64,000 nucleotides of DNA from Hymenobacter sp. YC55 (GTDB taxonomy: Bacteria > Bacteroidota > Bacteroidia > Cytophagales > Hymenobacteraceae). Position numbers and translations under genes: made by a program. The stretch is from NCBI RefSeq assembly GCF_029433095.1, contig NZ_JARNTX010000003.1, positions 310,001-374,000 on the forward strand, read 5' to 3'. A model generated the notes under the pieces. That model was not told the origin of the DNA, did no database searches, and was given only the letters and a program-made list of their open reading frames with translations. Positions within the stretch are counted from its first letter, which is position 1; every line of letters starts with the position of its first letter. Below, piece after piece: positions 16,731 to 24,968 of the stretch.

Positions 16731-17012
16731 TCAATTCAGAAACTGCAATAGACCGTACCCGGCATTGTTAACAACCACATCGAGGGAGCCGAACTGGTTG
16801 TGTGCTTGTTGCACGGTGGCCACGCACTGGGCGCGGTCGGTAATATCGAGCGCCAGGGGCAGGAAGGCCGCGCCATACGTGTCGGCTAGGTCTTGTAGGC
16901 CGGCTACGTTGCGGGAAGTAGCCGCCACGTTGTCGCCGCGTTTCAAAAAAGCTTCAGCCCAAATTTTCCCGAATCCGCGGGAAGCGCCGGTGATAAAGAT
17001 TGTCTTTGCCAT
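16731..17012 (-). pseudogene. N-terminal fragment of an SDR gene
   Basis: From the ATG at 17012 the sequence MAKTIFITGASRGFG begins a standard SDR, and the NNAGYG motif lies near residue 85. The frame stops eight residues later (LLQFLN), before the catalytic Ser, Tyr and Lys. At ~93 residues it is about one third of a functional enzyme of ~275. No continuation was found in the ~200 bases downstream, so the rest has been deleted. It sits just upstream of the divergent LLM flavoenzyme gene. Confidence 0.75.
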
Positions 17013-17235
17013 CTCTGTCTTAGTAAATAAGTGATGGCGCAAAATTCCGGCGCTAACCCACCGCCCAGCTGATACAAAAGGCGGAAGTTGTGATACAGAT
17101 CAACGTCGGGATATAGCGGATTGGCACCACTGCTCCCACTCAGCGGGGTTCGAGGAATGAGCACTGTGTGAGTGAGCAATAGCATTTGCCTTGAGTTCCT
17201 AGCGAGTAAGGCCCCGCCGCTGGTCGATTGATTTC

Positions 17236-17280
17236 TTGATTAAAGTCAAGAGGAATTCTTGCCAGCTAGGTTCACCTTTG
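17236..17280 (+). promoter_or_regulatory. Crp/FNR-type box plus -7 element, LLM gene
   Basis: TTGAT-TAAA-GTCAA (17236-17249) is followed after exactly 23 nt by CACCTTTG (17273-17280). The LLM flavoenzyme ATG is 85 bases further. The box centre lies about 42 bases before the expected transcription start, the class II activator position. Confidence 0.8.
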
Positions 17281-17364
17281 CGAGGCCGCCTTCACAAACA
17301 AGTGGTACGTGTTAACCCCCATTGGTTGGCAAGGGGAGGCATTTCAAGCTAAGGCAAGCATTTT

Positions 17365-18390
17365 ATGCAAATCGGAATTGATAGTTTCGCGGCGGCGCTG
17401 CTCGACAATGGTACGGGCCGCACCCCTAGCGGCGCAGAAGCAATGGGGCACTTGCTCGACCGTATCGTGCTGGCCGACCAGGTGGGGTTGGATGTATTTG
17501 GTATTGGCGAACACCACAAAGCAGAATTCCTCGACTCGGCCCCCGCCGTTATTTTGGCGGCCGCCGCGGCCCGCACCCAGCGCATTCGCCTGACCAGCGC
17601 CGTGACCGTGCTCAGCGCCGCCGACCCAGTGCGCGTGTTTCAAGAATTTGCCACGCTGGATTTGATTTCGCAGGGCCGGGCCGAAATGGTGGTGGGGCGT
17701 GGCTCGTCCATTGAGGCGTTTCCGCTGTTCGGCTTCGACCTCGATGACTACGACGCTTTGTTCAAGGAAAAGCTGGAGTTGCTGCTCGCCATTCGGGGCA
17801 ACGAGCAACTGCATTGGAAAGGCAAGTTCCGGCCGGCCCTGCAGGGGCAGGGCATTTACCCCCGACCTGTGCAGCCGCAGCTGCCCATTTGGCTAGGAGT
17901 AGGGGGCACGCCGCAGTCGTTTGTGCGGGCCGGTACGCTGGGCCTCCCCCTGATGGTGGCCATCATCGGGGGCGATACGCACCGTTTTCGGCCCTTGGTG
18001 GACCTGTACCGGGAAGCGGGCCAGCGGGCCGGGCACGCCCCCGAGCAGCTGCAAGTGGGCTTGCACTCGCTGGGCTACGTAGCCGATACGACCGAGGAGG
18101 CAGTAGAGGAATTTTACCCTGGCTACGCCCGTACGTTCACCAACCGGTCGCGGGAGCGGGGCGGCCCGCCCGTGACCCGGGGGCAGTTCAATGCGCAGCT
18201 TGGGCCGCTGGGGGCCCTGCTGGTGGGCAATCCGGAGGAAGTGGCGGCCAAGATCCTGCGCCACGGCGAGGCCTTGGGTGGCATCTCGCGAGTCACGTTT
18301 CAACTGGACGTCGCCACCCTGCCGCACGCCAAGCTACTGCGGGCCATTGAGCTGCTAGGTTCGCGCGTCGCCCCGTTGCTGCGGGCCTGA
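17365..18390 (+). CDS. LLM-class flavin-dependent oxidoreductase
   Basis: A 341-residue TIM-barrel protein of the bacterial luciferase-like (LLM) superfamily. Landmarks are GIGEHHKAEFLDSAPAVILAAAAARTQRIRL, the SAVTVLS strand and LDLISQGRAEMVVGRG, then PIWLGVGGTPQSFVRAG in the C-terminal half. These place it in the group of FMN-dependent (or F420-like) reductases/monooxygenases annotated as LLM class. It would act in the cytoplasm on an unknown substrate together with a flavin reductase. It is monocistronic, with an SRPBCC gene 217 bases downstream. A Crp/FNR-type box and a spaced promoter element precede it. Confidence 0.88.
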   Translation: MQIGIDSFAAALLDNGTGRTPSGAEAMGHLLDRIVLADQVGLDVFGIGEHHKAEFLDSAPAVILAAAAARTQRIRLTSAVTVLSAADPVRVFQEFATLDLISQGRAEMVVGRGSSIEAFPLFGFDLDDYDALFKEKLELLLAIRGNEQLHWKGKFRPALQGQGIYPRPVQPQLPIWLGVGGTPQSFVRAGTLGLPLMVAIIGGDTHRFRPLVDLYREAGQRAGHAPEQLQVGLHSLGYVADTTEEAVEEFYPGYARTFTNRSRERGGPPVTRGQFNAQLGPLGALLVGNPEEVAAKILRHGEALGGISRVTFQLDVATLPHAKLLRAIELLGSRVAPLLRA

Positions 18391-18607
18391 ACCTTAGGAC
18401 CTACTCATGAAAAGCAGCGTGCGGCTCCGGCGCAGACCGCCGAGCAAGAGCCGGATGCAGGTCCGCCATTGGGTAGTTGCTGCCAAAATAAACAGCTTAG
18501 TAGCAAGGCGTTGCCAACTGCCGCGTCGAGTAGTGAGTTAACCAGTAACAGCTTTCCTTTTACTTGGTCGTGCTGCTCTGAGCAGGCGGCCGCAACCCCT
18601 TCTTTCT

Positions 18608-19006
18608 ATGGCTAGTACCATCACCAAAACCATCAACATCCAGGCTAGCCCCGAGCGAGTGTGGGAGTTCATCAACGACTTGTCTAACTGGCCGCAATGG
18701 GCTATTCACAACGTGTTCAGCGCCACGCCCGGCGAAAACGGATACTGGAACATGGAAGGCCCCCGTGGCACGCAGCACGTGAAAATGGTGTCGAACCGGG
18801 AGCTAGGCATCCTCGACCAAGAGTTTAATGACCCCGTGGAAGGCAACTGGTTGGTGCCGTGCCGGGTGGTGGCCGGCAGCGAAGGCGCCCACTTCATGAT
18901 GACCTTCACCAAGCCCGTGGTAATGCCCGATGAGCCCTTTTACCAAGCCGTCGAGCTGATTGAGCAGGAAATGGGCAAGCTCAAAGAACTGCTGGAGAAA
19001 GGCTAG
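18608..19006 (+). CDS. SRPBCC-family (START-like) protein
   Basis: A 132-residue single-domain protein with the SRPBCC helix-grip start TITKTINIQASPERVWEFINDLSNWPQW. This is the typical beta1-alpha1-alpha2 segment of polyketide cyclase/dehydrase-like proteins. The C-terminal helix EPFYQAVELIEQEMGKLKELLE closes the hydrophobic pocket. Such proteins bind lipophilic ligands; the ligand here is unknown. No FNR-like box was found in the 217 bases before it, so it may be read through from the LLM gene or have its own promoter. Confidence 0.8.
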   Translation: MASTITKTINIQASPERVWEFINDLSNWPQWAIHNVFSATPGENGYWNMEGPRGTQHVKMVSNRELGILDQEFNDPVEGNWLVPCRVVAGSEGAHFMMTFTKPVVMPDEPFYQAVELIEQEMGKLKELLEKG

Positions 19007-19135
19007 ACTACGTTAGCTGTTTCATAGTCTGGAAAACCATCTGTCCTGCTTGACCTGGCGTCCGCTTGCCGAAGCATCTCGCGTGTTGAGGTTGTACAGT
19101 ATAAGGTTGCCAAAGCAACGGTCCTGCTGAGCGCA

Positions 19136-19187
19136 GCCGCCTAGGTAGTTTTCCTTGTTTATAAACAAGGAAAACTACCTAGGCGGC
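19136..19187. repeat. Perfect 52-bp palindrome without a loop
   Basis: The two 26-base halves (19136-19161 and 19162-19187) are exact reverse complements, centred on TTTATAAA. It overlaps the stop codon of the broken response regulator gene and could form a 26-bp hairpin or cruciform. It may be a bidirectional terminator between convergent genes or the scar of a deletion. Confidence 0.85.
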
Positions 19188-19766
19188 TTTGTCGGGGTGG
19201 GAAATGGCTTGTCCGTCGGGGCAGATAACCACCGGCAAGTCGTCGGCCGTGCATTTCGAGGTGCCCACGAGGTAGCCGCTGAAAAAATCCTTGAGCTCGT
19301 GGGAGAGGGGCGACCACTGAAAGCCAATGAGCCGCACCCCTACGAAGGCGGGCCGGTAGGTGGCTTGCCAACTCGTCAGCAAGTCGTGCAGCACGGGGTA
19401 AAGCAGCTGCTCGGGCGGGTCCCAGGGCTTGAGCAGGTAGTAGTCGAGCTGGGCCGCATTGACGGCCCGAATGGCCACGGCGGTATCGGCGTAGGCAGTT
19501 AGCAGCACGCGCTTGGCCTCGGGAAACAGGGCTAGCGCGCGGGTAAGCATTTCCACGCCTTCCACTTCGGGCATGCGCTGGTCGGCCAGCACCAGGGCCA
19601 GCGGCTCCACGCGGGTGCGCAACTCAGCGAGCGTTTTGAGCGCTTCCGGGCCTGAATTCGCGCTCAGGATGCGCTACTCCTGCTGAAACTCGCGGCGCAG
19701 GTCTTGGCTGATGGCCGCAAGCACCTGCGGGTCATCGTCAACTACCAGGATGGCGGGCTTTTTCAT
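19179..19766 (-). pseudogene. Broken response regulator, truncated fused regulator/thioredoxin reductase
   Basis: An ATG at 19766 starts a receiver domain (MKKPAILVVDDD), but codon 31 is TAG (19674-19676). The frame resumes after it with RILSANSG, the phosphoacceptor region LVLADQRMP, the switch TAYAD and KPWDPPEQ. After the receiver the protein reads VGVRLIGFQWSPLSHELKDFFSG and LPVVICPDGQ, the linker domain that in Bacteroidota precedes a thioredoxin-reductase-like FAD domain in fused proteins of ~550 residues. Here the gene ends at ~195 codons, at a 52-bp palindrome, so the reductase half is absent. The amber codon could be a sequencing error, but the truncation is independent of it. It belongs with the cNMP kinase and UBP protein downstream of the box at 22785. 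Confidence 0.75.
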
Positions 19767-19814
19767 AGCTTACTAAAGGGAAAAAGATTCGTCTTCTGCG
19801 GAAGTTGCCGGGCC

Positions 19815-20837
19815 CTAGCGGGGGTAGGTGATGCCCGTGAGTTGCTCGCTGAGCGTCCAGAGGCGGTCGGCATTCGCCGCATCTACCGCGTAGGCCATGA
19901 CGCCGGTCATGGGGCGTGGGGTAGGGGAGCTATCCGGCGTGTAGATGGTCGCAATGTCATTGTCTTCGCAGTACACCCCACCTAGGCCGGCTAGCTGCGG
20001 GCTGGTAGCGCACCACACGCTGGTAGACGCGCCTTGGGCTACCGTTTTCAGGCCCCGAGCGGGGTCCAGCACGATGTTGCCGGCTTCATCGACGGCGCCC
20101 ATTTGCCGCAGCTGCTCTGGCGTGACGTACTTGCTTAGCCCCGTGCCGGCAATACTGCCCGGATGCAAAGAGAAAGCTCGAATTCCTGCCGCGTGTCCGC
20201 GCTGGTCCAGCCCAAGGGCAAAAAGCACGTTGGCCGTTTTCGATTGGCCGTAGGCCACCCAGGGGTCGTAAGCCTGACGCTCGAAATTCGGGTCATTAAA
20301 CAAAACCGGCGAGATACGATGCCCCCTCGACGACACCGCCACCACCCGCGCCCCCTGCGCTTGCACCAGCGCCGGCCAGAGACGGCCGGTTAGCTGGAAG
20401 TGCCCAAGATGATTGGTCGCCAGCTGCGACTCGTACCCACGAGCATCGCGGGCGAGAGGATTGGCCATGATGCCCGCGCTAAGCACCAGCAAGTGCAACG
20501 GCCGGCCACTCGCTAAAAACCGGGCCGCCAAGGCGTCAATAGAAGCCGGGTCGAGCAAATCCAGCGTTTCCAATTCCACGCCAGCTAAGTCCTGTAGGGC
20601 AGGAGCCGCTCGGGCACGGTCGCGGGCCGGCACAATAACGTGGGCACCGGCGCCGTGCAACGCCCGCACAGTTTCCAGGCCTAGGCCGGCGTAGCCCCCG
20701 GTCACCAGCGCCACCTGGCCGGTGAGGTCGAGCCCCCGGATAACGTCGGTGGCGGTGCTGGCTGCGGTAAAGCCCGACCCTAGGGGTTGCTGCGGAGTGG
20801 GCTGATAGCTAGGGGCAAAAGCGAATGAATCCGACAT
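19815..20837 (-). CDS. SDR-family oxidoreductase (protochlorophyllide reductase/retinol dehydrogenase-like)
   Basis: A 340-residue SDR with a ~35-residue N-terminal extension. DLTGQVALVTGGYAGLGLETVRAL carries the nucleotide site, VPARDRARA the NADP-type arginine-rich loop, LHLLVLSAGIM replaces the NNAG motif with LSAG, and Y-G-Q-S-K with SSRGH upstream forms the active site. This pattern is that of the long plant-POR-like/RDH-like group, common in bacteria with unknown substrates. It lies between the broken response regulator and the cNMP kinase gene on the same strand, 158 bases after the latter, and may be a newcomer interrupting that unit. Confidence in the family is high. Confidence 0.87.
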   Translation of the reverse strand: MSDSFAFAPSYQPTPQQPLGSGFTAASTATDVIRGLDLTGQVALVTGGYAGLGLETVRALHGAGAHVIVPARDRARAAPALQDLAGVELETLDLLDPASIDALAARFLASGRPLHLLVLSAGIMANPLARDARGYESQLATNHLGHFQLTGRLWPALVQAQGARVVAVSSRGHRISPVLFNDPNFERQAYDPWVAYGQSKTANVLFALGLDQRGHAAGIRAFSLHPGSIAGTGLSKYVTPEQLRQMGAVDEAGNIVLDPARGLKTVAQGASTSVWCATSPQLAGLGGVYCEDNDIATIYTPDSSPTPRPMTGVMAYAVDAANADRLWTLSEQLTGITYPR

Positions 20838-20995
20838 ATAGGGAAGTGAAGTATAAGCAACTGATGAGTAGCGTGTTGTAGCTTCTGGTTCCGCCGGAAG
20901 CCGCTGATAGCACCTGTGGCGACTTGCCGGAGGCGAACGGCTCGCCGGAAAGGCGGTTGCTGCGTGAGCATGAGGCGCCTAGGCGCCTAGGGGGG

Positions 20996-22390
20996 CTAGC
21001 CAATGGGTAGCCAGGTCGTAAATTCAGTGCGGCCCGGCTCGGAGGCAACTTCCATCCGCCCGCCGTGCTCCTGCACGATGCGCCGGGCAATGTCGAGGCC
21101 TAGGCCACTGCCCTCGCCCAAAGGCTTGGTGGTGTAGAAGGGCTCGAACAAATGCGCCAGCACCTCAGGCGTGATACCCACACCGTTGTCCTGCACGCCC
21201 ACCACCAGGCTGTTGCCGCGCTGCTCAGCGCGCACCGTCAGTTCTCCGCCGGTGGCGGGTAGCGCGTCCAAGGCGTTGTCAATCAAATTGGTCCAGACCT
21301 GGTTGAGACTGGCGGGCTGACCTGTTATCAGCGGCAGGTTGGGGGTGTAGGCGCGGGTGAGGTGCACGTTTTTCTCTCGCAGTGCGTGCGCAAACAGGTG
21401 GAGCGTACTGTCGAGGCCGGTGGTCACGGCCAGCTTTTCGGGGCCGGTAGCGCGGTCCATGTGCGAGTAGGTTTGCACGTCGCCTACCAGAGTACTAATG
21501 CGCCGGGAGGCCTCACTGATGTCGCGGGTGAGGCGCGCAGCCGTGAGGTGTCCGCTGAGCCAGGTGAAGGCGGCGGACCGGGCGTGGGTGGGCATTTGGT
21601 TTGCCAGTGGGGCGAGGACCGCCACCCCCAAACCGGCATCGAGCAAGCCCGCAGTTAAACTATAGCCATCAGGACAACCTTGCGTTTCCAGCCAGGCGGC
21701 CAGCTCGTCTTCGCGGTCGGCAGCTTCCAAAGCCGATACGGGTGGGGGCAGCTCCGCTGGCAACACGGTCAGTGCCGTAAGGGCCGCCATTGTTTCGGCG
21801 GGCGGACAGGTGGCCAGCAGCTCAATCAGTTGGGTTGGAATAACTTGCAAGGCAATGGTAAGCGAAGCCGCCGCCCGGCTAATAGCGGCCGCCGGGTTGT
21901 TTAACTCGTGCGAGAGACCGGCCGAGAGCTTGCCTAGGGCGCGCAGCTTGTCGTCGCGCTCCTGCATACGCACCAGGTCACGGGCCCGGTCGTTCATGAT
22001 GCCCACCAGGCGCTGCACCAGCTCGGGGCTTTCCTGCTCCAGGGTTGGAAAGTGGCGGCTAGGTAGCTCATACAGCACCGTTTCGCCCACGGCCACGCCC
22101 TGCGCCGGAAAATACTGGAGCCGGGAATACGGCAGCAGGCCGCCCACGTCGCCGGGCGCCAAGCGGAACCCCCGGGCACTGGCATCGCCCGGCAGTTGGG
22201 TGTAGGTGCCGCCTTGCACCACGGCCAGCAGCTTGTCGGCGGGGGCACCGGCTAGCACCACGGTTTCGCCGTCGGCATACTGGCGCAGCTCCCCGGCTTG
22301 CCGCAGCCAGTCTAATACCTTGGGCGGTAAGCCTTGAAAGGCGGTGATGTGGTCAAGAGCAGTAGGGTCGGGAGGCAATAGCTGAGCCAT
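20996..22390 (-). CDS. Sensor histidine kinase with N-terminal cyclic-nucleotide-binding domain
   Basis: The ATG at 22390 gives 464 residues. Residues ~10-130 form a Crp-like cNMP domain (FQGLPPKVLDWLRQAGELRQYADGETVVLAG). A dimerisation helix carries the phosphoacceptor His in GKLSAGLSHELNNPAAAI, and the HATPase domain has NLIDNALDALP, DNGVGITPEVLAHLFEPFYTTK and GSGLGLDIA. No membrane segments are seen, so it is a soluble kinase. Homologues in Bacteroidota and Actinobacteria are found next to a fused response regulator/thioredoxin reductase and a UBP zinc-finger protein, exactly as here. Its partner is therefore the broken regulator at 19179-19766, which leaves the kinase without an intact local receiver. 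Confidence 0.87.
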   Translation of the reverse strand: MAQLLPPDPTALDHITAFQGLPPKVLDWLRQAGELRQYADGETVVLAGAPADKLLAVVQGGTYTQLPGDASARGFRLAPGDVGGLLPYSRLQYFPAQGVAVGETVLYELPSRHFPTLEQESPELVQRLVGIMNDRARDLVRMQERDDKLRALGKLSAGLSHELNNPAAAISRAAASLTIALQVIPTQLIELLATCPPAETMAALTALTVLPAELPPPVSALEAADREDELAAWLETQGCPDGYSLTAGLLDAGLGVAVLAPLANQMPTHARSAAFTWLSGHLTAARLTRDISEASRRISTLVGDVQTYSHMDRATGPEKLAVTTGLDSTLHLFAHALREKNVHLTRAYTPNLPLITGQPASLNQVWTNLIDNALDALPATGGELTVRAEQRGNSLVVGVQDNGVGITPEVLAHLFEPFYTTKPLGEGSGLGLDIARRIVQEHGGRMEVASEPGRTEFTTWLPIG

Positions 22391-22421
22391 GCGCGTGCGA
22401 ACGAAACGATGGTCAAGTAGC

Positions 22422-22694
22422 CTAGTACTCCGCAAACTCCTGGTCGGGGTAGCAATACACCCAGTATTCGCCGGGCTCGGCCGACGACACCACCGGGTGC
22501 TGGGTGGCGCGGAAGTGCTTGGTTGCGTGCTTGTTCTTGGACTGGTCGCAGCAGCCCACGTGGCCGCACTCCTGGCAGGTGCGCAAGTGCACCCAGGTGT
22601 CGCCCAAGGCCACGCACTCGGGGCAGACGTGCTGCGGGGCGGTTTTCAGATGCGCCGGGTCGAGCGCCGAGAGGTGAGAACAGAGAGCAGCCAT
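22422..22694 (-). CDS. UBP-type zinc-finger protein
   Basis: The ATG at 22694 gives 90 residues; an upstream TTG frame is less likely. Cys and His pairs CPEC, CQECGHVGCC, KHATKHF and TQHPV match the ZnF-UBP fold, which in eukaryotes binds the C-terminus of free ubiquitin. Bacterial versions are stand-alone proteins found beside the cNMP kinase and a regulator/thioredoxin reductase fusion, as here, and their ligand is not known to me. It starts the unit (31 bases before the kinase) and is preceded by a Crp/FNR-type promoter. Confidence 0.85.
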   Translation of the reverse strand: MAALCSHLSALDPAHLKTAPQHVCPECVALGDTWVHLRTCQECGHVGCCDQSKNKHATKHFRATQHPVVSSAEPGEYWVYCYPDQEFAEY

Positions 22695-22753
22695 TGCAAA
22701 AGCGTTAAAAGTCAACTAGTAAAAGGCCTAGGCAAGAGCTGCCAAGCACCCGA

Positions 22754-22798
22754 CAAAGGTGCCAGCGTTCCTACCCCTTAAGCATTGATTTTTATCAA
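22754..22798 (-). promoter_or_regulatory. Crp/FNR-type box plus -7 element, UBP-kinase unit
   Basis: TTGAT-TTTT-ATCAA (22785-22798), a perfect FNR consensus, is followed on the minus strand after 23 nt by CACCTTTG (22754-22761). The UBP ATG is 60 bases on. Confidence 0.82.
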
Positions 22799-22871
22799 GA
22801 AAAGACTCTTAATTGGCACTGTGCAGCGCCTGTTAGCATGCCGCCCAGCCAGTTCCAGTAGGGGGCGATTC

Positions 22872-22916
22872 TTGACAAAAGTCAACGAAACAGGCAGGAC
22901 GTAGAAAATACTTTTG
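22872..22916 (+). promoter_or_regulatory. Crp/FNR-type box plus -7 element, NmrA-like operon
   Basis: TTGAC-AAAA-GTCAA (22872-22885) is followed after 23 nt by a perfect TACTTTTG (22909-22916). It is divergent from the box at 22785, so one intergenic region serves two box-controlled units. A ~165-base leader precedes the ATG at 23088. Confidence 0.82.
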
Positions 22917-23087
22917 CCTTCCTGCCTGTCCAAGGGCGCGCGTAAGGCGGCCTACGCATTGCTTACCAGCGGCATACCGGGCGGCGTGGTGGCTGCCGCC
23001 GACGAGGCTCGCAGAACGGGCGTCTAGATTTGACGGCGCTCCGCCAGATGGGCAACTAACCCAACTTCTTACCATCTCCTTTTTTTC

Positions 23088-23966
23088 ATGTCAGATACCG
23101 TATTAGTGACTGGTGCCACGGGCACCGTCAGCTCCGAAGTGGTGAAGGCCCTGGCCGGCCGGGGCGTCACCGTGCGCGCCGGTGTGCGCTCGGCCGACAA
23201 AGCGGCGGATTTGCGAGCACTCGACCCCGCCGTACAACCCGTCGAGCTGGATTACACCCGCCCTGAAACGGTACAAGCCGCTTTCGATGGAGTGAACCGC
23301 GTTTTTTTGCTCACGCCTTTTACCGTCGACCAGGTGGCCATCGGCAAGCAGCTGATAGACGCGGCCCGGCAAAGCGGGGTGCAGCAGGTCGTGCTGCTGT
23401 CGGGAGCTGGCGCCGATGCGCAGCCCGGCACCCAAATCAACCATTGGCACCGCGCCGTGGAGGTGTACCTCGCGCAAAGTGGCCTGCCCTATACCGTGCT
23501 GCGACCTAGTGGCTTTATGCAGAACTTCTTGACGTACAATGGGGACTCCATTCGCCAGCAGAATGCTTTCTACCTGGCTATCGGCGAGGGCCGCGTCAAC
23601 TACATCGATGTGCGCGACATTGCCGCCGTGGCCGCTACCGTGCTTACCACGCCGGTGAGCGCGCATCAGGACCAAATTTATACCCTCACCGGGCCCACGG
23701 CCGTTAGCTCCCAAGAGGTGGCGGCGGCCTTGAGCGCGGCCACCGGGCGCACCATTAGCTACGTGGCAGTGCCCGAAGAAGCCGCTGCCCAAGCCCTAAC
23801 ACAAGCCCCTGACTGGATGCGCACTAGCTTGCTGGAGCTCTACCGCCTCTATAAAAACGATGGCGCCGCCTGGGTAACCCCCACGGTAGCAGAGCTCATT
23901 CAGCGCCCGCCGCACAGCATCGGGCAGTTTGCCCAAGACTACCGCGAGCAGTTCGCCGCCTCCTAG
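23088..23966 (+). CDS. NmrA-like NAD(P)-binding atypical SDR
   Basis: A 292-residue atypical SDR. VLVTGATGTVSSEVVKAL binds the dinucleotide, RAGVRSADKA is the NADP-type loop, and HWHRAVEVYLAQSGLPYTVLRPSGFMQNF and YIDVRDIAAVAA are the hallmark strands of NmrA/QOR2-type proteins. The TGATG-x-x-S start and length match quinone oxidoreductase 2-like or redox-sensing NmrA homologues. The classical Y-x-x-x-K is absent, as is normal in this group. It is the first gene of a two-gene operon with the SDR at 24045, driven by the box promoter at 22872-22916, and ends at a strong terminator after that SDR. Confidence 0.88.
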   Translation: MSDTVLVTGATGTVSSEVVKALAGRGVTVRAGVRSADKAADLRALDPAVQPVELDYTRPETVQAAFDGVNRVFLLTPFTVDQVAIGKQLIDAARQSGVQQVVLLSGAGADAQPGTQINHWHRAVEVYLAQSGLPYTVLRPSGFMQNFLTYNGDSIRQQNAFYLAIGEGRVNYIDVRDIAAVAATVLTTPVSAHQDQIYTLTGPTAVSSQEVAAALSAATGRTISYVAVPEEAAAQALTQAPDWMRTSLLELYRLYKNDGAAWVTPTVAELIQRPPHSIGQFAQDYREQFAAS

Positions 23967-24044
23967 CCGAGGCCAGCCGTCGGGTCCGTGCCCCCGCAGC
24001 AGCACGATTACCATTCCAATACTTCCTTTCAAGACGTGCTACGC

Positions 24045-24800
24045 ATGAAAAAGCTTACTAGTAAAGTGGCGCTGATTACCGGCGGGACTACCGGCATCGG
24101 CTTGGCCACCGCTAAAGAATTTGCCGAACAAGGCGCGCAAGTCATCATCACTGGGCGCCAGCAAAACACTGTGGACGAAGCCGTTCGCCAAGTAGGCAGC
24201 CAAGTCTTAGGTCTGGTTTCTGACACCAGCAAACTCAGTCAAGTTGAGTTGCTTCAGGCGCAGGTGAAGGAATTGACTCCGCACCTGGACATCCTGTTCA
24301 TCAATGCCGGCATCGCCCTGCTTGGCCCCATCAGCGACGTGACGCCCGCCTCCTTCGACGCGACAATGAACACCAATTTCAAAGGCGCTTACTTCACCAT
24401 TCAGGCGCTGCTGCCACTGCTGCGGCCGGGCGGGTCTATCATTCTCAATACCTCTATCAACGCGCACATCGGCATGGCCGGCGCCAGCGCGTACGCCGCC
24501 TCCAAAGCGGCGCTTCTTTCCCTGGCGCGTAACCTGTCTGCCGAGCTGATTCCGCAGAAAATCCGGGTCAATGCCATCAGCCCCGGCCCGATTGCTACGC
24601 CGCTGCATTCCACCGAAAAATTTGGCATTACCAACGAGCAATTGCAGCAAATGGGCGACGGCATCCGCAGCCAGATTCCTTTGGGACGCTTCGGCACGCC
24701 GGAGGAAATAGCCAAGGCGGCGCTGTTCCTGGCTTCGAGCGATTCTTCGTTCATGCTTGGGGCCGAAATGATAATCGACGGTGGCATGGCCACGCTGTAA
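24045..24800 (+). CDS. SDR-family oxidoreductase
   Basis: The ATG at 24045 begins MKKLTSKVALITGGTTGIG, the normal family start; the in-frame ATG at 23988 adds 19 unconserved residues. The 251-residue enzyme has TGGTTGIG, INAGIALLG (INAG in place of NNAG), and Y-A-A-S-K with SIILNTS upstream, then AISPGPIATPL and GAEMIIDGG. It follows the NmrA-like gene by 78 bases on the same strand and ends 20 bases before a classic terminator, so the pair is one transcription unit. Carbonyl reductase activity with NAD(P)H is expected. Confidence 0.88.
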   Translation: MKKLTSKVALITGGTTGIGLATAKEFAEQGAQVIITGRQQNTVDEAVRQVGSQVLGLVSDTSKLSQVELLQAQVKELTPHLDILFINAGIALLGPISDVTPASFDATMNTNFKGAYFTIQALLPLLRPGGSIILNTSINAHIGMAGASAYAASKAALLSLARNLSAELIPQKIRVNAISPGPIATPLHSTEKFGITNEQLQQMGDGIRSQIPLGRFGTPEEIAKAALFLASSDSSFMLGAEMIIDGGMATL

Positions 24801-24820
24801 GCTATTGAGGTTAAGTGTTT

Positions 24821-24872
24821 AAACAACTGAGCCTAGCATCTTGTGGACGATGCTAGGCTCAGTTGTTTTTTT
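24821..24872 (+). terminator. Rho-independent terminator after NmrA/SDR operon
   Basis: A perfect 20-bp stem (24821-24840 with 24849-24868), an 8-base loop and a run of T residues form a textbook intrinsic terminator. Confidence 0.92.
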
Positions 24873-24895
24873 AGAATAAGCAGGATAACGGCGTC

Positions 24896-24958
24896 CTATT
24901 CGTCCACTAGCACGGGGGCGCCGGCTGCGGCCTTTAGGGCCACTACTACCCGCTGGTA
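24896..24958 (-). pseudogene. Remnant of the C-terminus of a YncE-like gene
   Basis: On the minus strand 21 codons read YQRVVVALKAAAGAPVLVDE and stop. They match the last residues of the YncE-like propeller at 33255-34661 (YQRVVVALKGAGSTPVLVSR). No start or remainder is present. It lies directly after the GAPDH stop and before the terminator of the opposite-strand operon, so it is a leftover from a duplicated or moved copy. Confidence 0.7.
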
Positions 24959-24968
24959 GGGTCGGGGC

